Source of the DNA: Neocallimastix lanati (nom. inval.)
Taxonomy: Eukaryota; Neocallimastigomycota; Neocallimastigomycetes; Neocallimastigales; Neocallimastigaceae
DNA length: 37,500 nt
Direction: 5' to 3'
NCBI GenBank assembly: GCA_016946835.1
Contig: JACVTC010000072.1
Span: forward strand, 115,001 to 152,500
The notes below the pieces were generated by a model, which did no database searches, was not told the origin of the DNA, and was given only the letters and a program-made list of their open reading frames with translations. Below are positions 33,876-37,500 of the stretch, piece by piece (positions within the stretch are counted from its first letter, which is position 1; each line of letters opens with the position of its first letter). The translations under genes and the position numbers were made by a program.

Positions 33876-35047
33876 ATTGTTATAAAACATAAAACATAAT
33901 AACATATATAAATTATATATATATTAATATTATTAATGTATCATATATTATGTAACTGTAATATGACACATATATGACATGAATAGATCATTTATCTAAT
34001 AACAACAATATAATTAAATTTATGTAAGTGAAATAAAATAAAAGTAAAAATAAAATAATTATTTTATTGAAAATGAGCATTCAAGAAAAGAATAAATAAA
34101 ATAATAATTAATTAAATAAATATATATATCAAATTTCTCTAAAAATATATAGATTTAATTAAATTTATTCCATATTATATTTATCTATTAATTTATTTTA
34201 TTTATTATTTATTTTTCATATATTTAATATTCCATAATAAATTATATTTTTTATTATATAATATATAATATAATGTAATATATTTATATTTTAATTTTTT
34301 TTTTATAATTATTATTTTAATTTAAGATACGAAAAATCTATAATACTATAAAAAAATTAACATAAATTTAGAAATAATTTATATTGATTTATTTAAATCA
34401 ATAATTATTTATCCATTTATTTATATTATCATTTAATTGTTTATAATTAAATTATTTAGTACAAATAAGGACTAAAAAAAAAAAATTATTTCTTCTTTGT
34501 AAAAAAATAAAAATTCTTGAAGAAGTTTATAAAAAAAAATATTATATAAATAATATTGTTTAATAGTAATTATTGTTTATTTTTTAAATATATAAATTAA
34601 TTTAAAAAATAGACACATCCCTTTTTTTTAGTAAAAAAAAAAAAAAAATTAACGTATTTACGTTATACTATCTATTTATAAATATCAACTTTTTTTTTTA
34701 AAAAATAAAACAAATAATATTTTTGTATATTTCAATCTGTAATTAACAGTAAAAATCAAAATTTAATTAATAAATTTTTATTTATTATTTATTGAAAAAC
34801 ATTTATTCAAACGAAAAAACATTGTATATCTTATACATATATATATATATATATATAAAGTAAATAAGATTATTTTTTTTTTTTTTCATTTTTTTTTCAT
34901 TTATTATATAATACAAATAAACTTTTAATTTTAACAAAAATATCGACTAATAATAAATAAATAAATAAATAATATATTTTTATAACTTAGAATTCTTGAT
35001 ATTTTATTAATTAATAATTTTAAATTGGTAATAAAAAGAAAAACAAC
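33876..35047. other. AT-rich spacer upstream of the C2-domain gene
   Basis: No gene recognised. Holds A/T-runs near 34477, 34629 and 34870 and presumably the promoter of the downstream gene. Confidence 0.5.
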
Positions 35048-35305
35048 ATGAGTGGATACTTAAAACTTAGAAGTAAGAAAGCAATTTAAATCTTAAATAA
35101 ATTAGAAATAAATAATAAATAAATCAATTATATAAATAGATTGTATAAAAATAATTTACTAATAATAATATATATTATTTATTTTCAAAAAAAGTTGTTG
35201 AAGGAAAAAGTTTTAAAATTCAATCTCCTAAAGTAGAAGTAAAATCAAGAGGATTTTTAGGTAAATAAATAAATAATAATAATTTTTTTTTATAATATTA
35301 ATATT

Positions 35306-35352
<47 letters not shown>

Positions 35353-35665
35353 TTTTTGTATTTTCAAATTTAAAAAAAAAATAAAAAATAAATTTTGGAC
35401 ATTTGATAAAATATACTGTAATATACTGTAGACAAGAAAAGTAAGAAGGAAAAGGTAAAAAATAAAATTACTACTCCTCCACCTGAGGAAGAAGTGTCAG
35501 ATATCACACCAATTGTACAATTAAAATTTAAAACTCAAAGTTGTTCAACTAAACCATGTCAAATAAGAACTAATGAAATAGCAAGTAAATATTTCCTTTT
35601 TTGATTATTAATAAATATCTCTCTTATAAAATATAATTGTGAAGATATTAATTGTATATTATGCA

Positions 35666-35702
<37 letters not shown>

Positions 35703-37500
35703 AAATAATTGTTTATTTATTTGTATTAAATATGATAAGAATGGGGTGAAGTATTCGAATTTAAAATTGAAAAAGAAGAATATTCATTTATCCTTTATGT
35801 TTACAACGGTGAAATAAAGGAAGAATGTTTACTTGGTGAATCTAGAATTGGAATTATTACTTTCAAAGATCAAAGTAAATATTTTTTTAGGAAGTAGAAA
35901 ATAGATAAATAAATAAATAATTTTATAATATAATAATAAATATAAAAATTATTAGTAAATATAATAATAATAAATATAATAATATATTTTTAATAGAAAA
36001 ATTGGATAACTGGTTCCCATTCTATATGAAGAATAAGAGTAAATTTATAAATTAATTAGTATATATAGATTTATATATTTATAAACATTTTAAATAAATT
36101 AATTATATATAAAATATATATATTATTATTAATCTTTTATAAATTATAGAAAAATTTATTTTCATGGGGTATGTTATCAATCAAATAATAAATTATATAT
36201 TAAAAATAAAATAGAAATAATATAAATAAATAAATAATAATAATAGAAAAAAAATTCTAATAATGAAATACTAAAAATAAAAATTATCATATTTTTAAAA
36301 ATATAGTGAAATACATATTATTGGTAAATATGTTAGAGAGAGTGAAGTACGTATATTATATATATAATTATATTTTTATTTCAATTTTTATTATATACTA
36401 ATTATTTTAAATTGACTTTATTAATTTTGAAATTACTAGTATAATCAAGAAGAGTAAGAGTTCAAGCACATATTATTATTAAAATAAATTAAATTTATTA
36501 AAATAAATTAAATACATTATTTATAATAAAATTATTTACTAATTTTAAAATTAAAATAAATTAAAATTATTGTTATCTATTTTTTTACAAAAAAAAAAAA
36601 AAAAAAATAGAGATGATCCTGATTTCTTTGCTTCAAAGCCACAATACACTTATGAATATGAGAATAATCATGGCAATTATCTTAATGAAACTGGATTTGT
36701 ATTAAACAATAATAGTGAAGATTATTATGATAATACAAATAATATTAATATAGCTAACAGTAACAGTGTCACAGGTGTAAATAATTTAAGTTGTTCCCCA
36801 AGTGATATGAATATGTTGAATCAACAAAATATTGATGCTATGAAAAATAACAATAATGACTATCAAAACAATGACTACCAAGACAACAATTATCAAAATA
36901 ACGATTATCAAAACAATAATTATCAAAACAGTAATTATCAAAGCAATAACAATTATCAAAATAATAACAATTATCAAGGCAACAACAATTATCAAGGCAA
37001 CAATTATCAAAACAATAATTACCAAAACAGTAATTATCAAAGCAATAATTACCAAAGCAGTAATTATCAAAATGGAAGTTATCAAGATAACAATTATCAA
37101 AACAGTAATTATCAAAATGATAATTCTCAAGAAGGATTTGGATTTGTATTACCAAATGTATATAATAATAATAATACTCAATCATATAATAATAATGCTA
37201 GTCTTCCACCACCAAACCTTGCTTCACCAAATAATAGAATGAATAAAAACAATAATAACAACTTAAATGTTAATAATAATGGTAATTTCAGTCACATTCC
37301 ATCCTTCTTAAATCCCCAAATTATTAATAGAAATAAAAATAATAATATAAATAGCTTTAACAATGGCCCAATGCCTCATCCAATGAATTCTGGTCCAATG
37401 AATTCCCGCCCAATGAATAATAGTACTACCGATAGTTTCTATAGTATGCCTGGTAATCCATCAGTACATGATAGTGTAAATAGTCAAGATAGTAATAAAC
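35048..37500 (+). CDS. C2-domain protein with Asn/Gln-rich tail (3' end outside window)
   Basis: Nine exons seen, all in phase: 35048-35072, 35195-35260, 35432-35584, 35740-35874, 35997-36038, 36150-36168, 36307-36346, 36440-36453 (14 bases) and 36611 to the edge. Residues 1 to ~150 form a C2 domain: opening GYLKLRIVEGKSF, strands VQLKFKTQS and WGEVFEFKIEKEEYSFILYVYNG, then LLGESRIGIITF and WFPFYMKNK. C2 domains bind membranes or proteins. Few of the usual five Ca2+-binding Asp are evident, so binding may be Ca2+-independent. After EIHIIGKYVRESE comes a low-complexity tail with a NYQ repeat (36850-37130) and Asn/Pro/Met-rich sequence. Many Dictyostelium C2 proteins have such tails. Specific role unknown. 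The exon of 14 bases is required to keep the frame. Confidence 0.85.
36850..37130 (+). repeat. Coding repeat: ~20 NYQ(N/S/D/G) units
   Basis: Tandem AATTATCAA-centred units (N-Y-Q-x, x = N, S, G or D) in the last visible exon of the C2-domain gene. Prion-like Asn/Gln/Tyr composition. Open frames on the opposite strand are shadows. Confidence 0.95.

Noticed and set aside
36786-37242. Open frames on both strands over the NYQ repeat
   Set aside because: Shadows of the coding repeat of the C2-domain gene.

Overview
The window is nuclear DNA of a social amoeba, most likely a Dictyostelium close to D. discoideum. Evidence: extreme AT content outside exons, long A/T homopolymers and (AAT)n tracts, short AT-rich introns with GTAAGT/GTATGT-type donors, A/T-ending codons, Asn/Gln-rich coding repeats, and an eEF1-gamma with the amoebozoan gene layout. 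No bacterial, organellar or viral features were recognised.

Left part (1-12,000). A minus-strand, 5'-truncated and frameshifted copy of a Dopey (DOP1) gene runs off the left edge. It is followed by an RWDD1/Gir2-like gene (minus), an RBM18-like RNA-binding gene (plus, five exons) and a complete four-exon monofunctional ribB (minus; riboflavin synthesis). The last two are convergent.

Middle (12,000-27,000). A decayed Mutator-like (MULE/FLYWCH) DNA transposon with an 11-bp flanking direct repeat occupies 12.6-14.9 kb. Then come a five-exon gene that may be an RXT2-like subunit of the Sin3/Rpd3L deacetylase complex, and the highly expressed-type gene for translation elongation factor 1-gamma. 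Next is a head-to-tail array of three 5'-truncated LINE remnants, each ending in an A-rich tail. After it lies a small gene for an Ala-rich, MGC-start (predicted acylated) protein with a 6-nt exon.

Right part (27,000-37,500). Two more LINE fragments occur, the second fused to a 5'-truncated, multiply broken homoaconitase (LYS4-type) copy that keeps its introns. A ~1.8 kb satellite of ATTTT pentamers carries ten copies of a ~35-bp core; one more copy of the core sits in an RBM18 intron 22 kb away. A Ty1/Copia pol remnant contains a 75-bp, unusually GC-rich, A-tailed insertion with a perfect 9-bp target duplication. Last is a C2-domain gene with a prion-like NYQ repeat tail, which runs off the right edge.

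The functional genes are ordinary housekeeping genes in no obvious pathway cluster. The interesting part is the 20.5-34 kb accessory zone of nested and chimeric retroelements, pseudogenes and satellite. I found no defence system or clearly new multi-gene system. The best candidates for something undescribed are the composite ATTTT satellite, the A-tailed short insertion, and the Ala-rich acylated protein.
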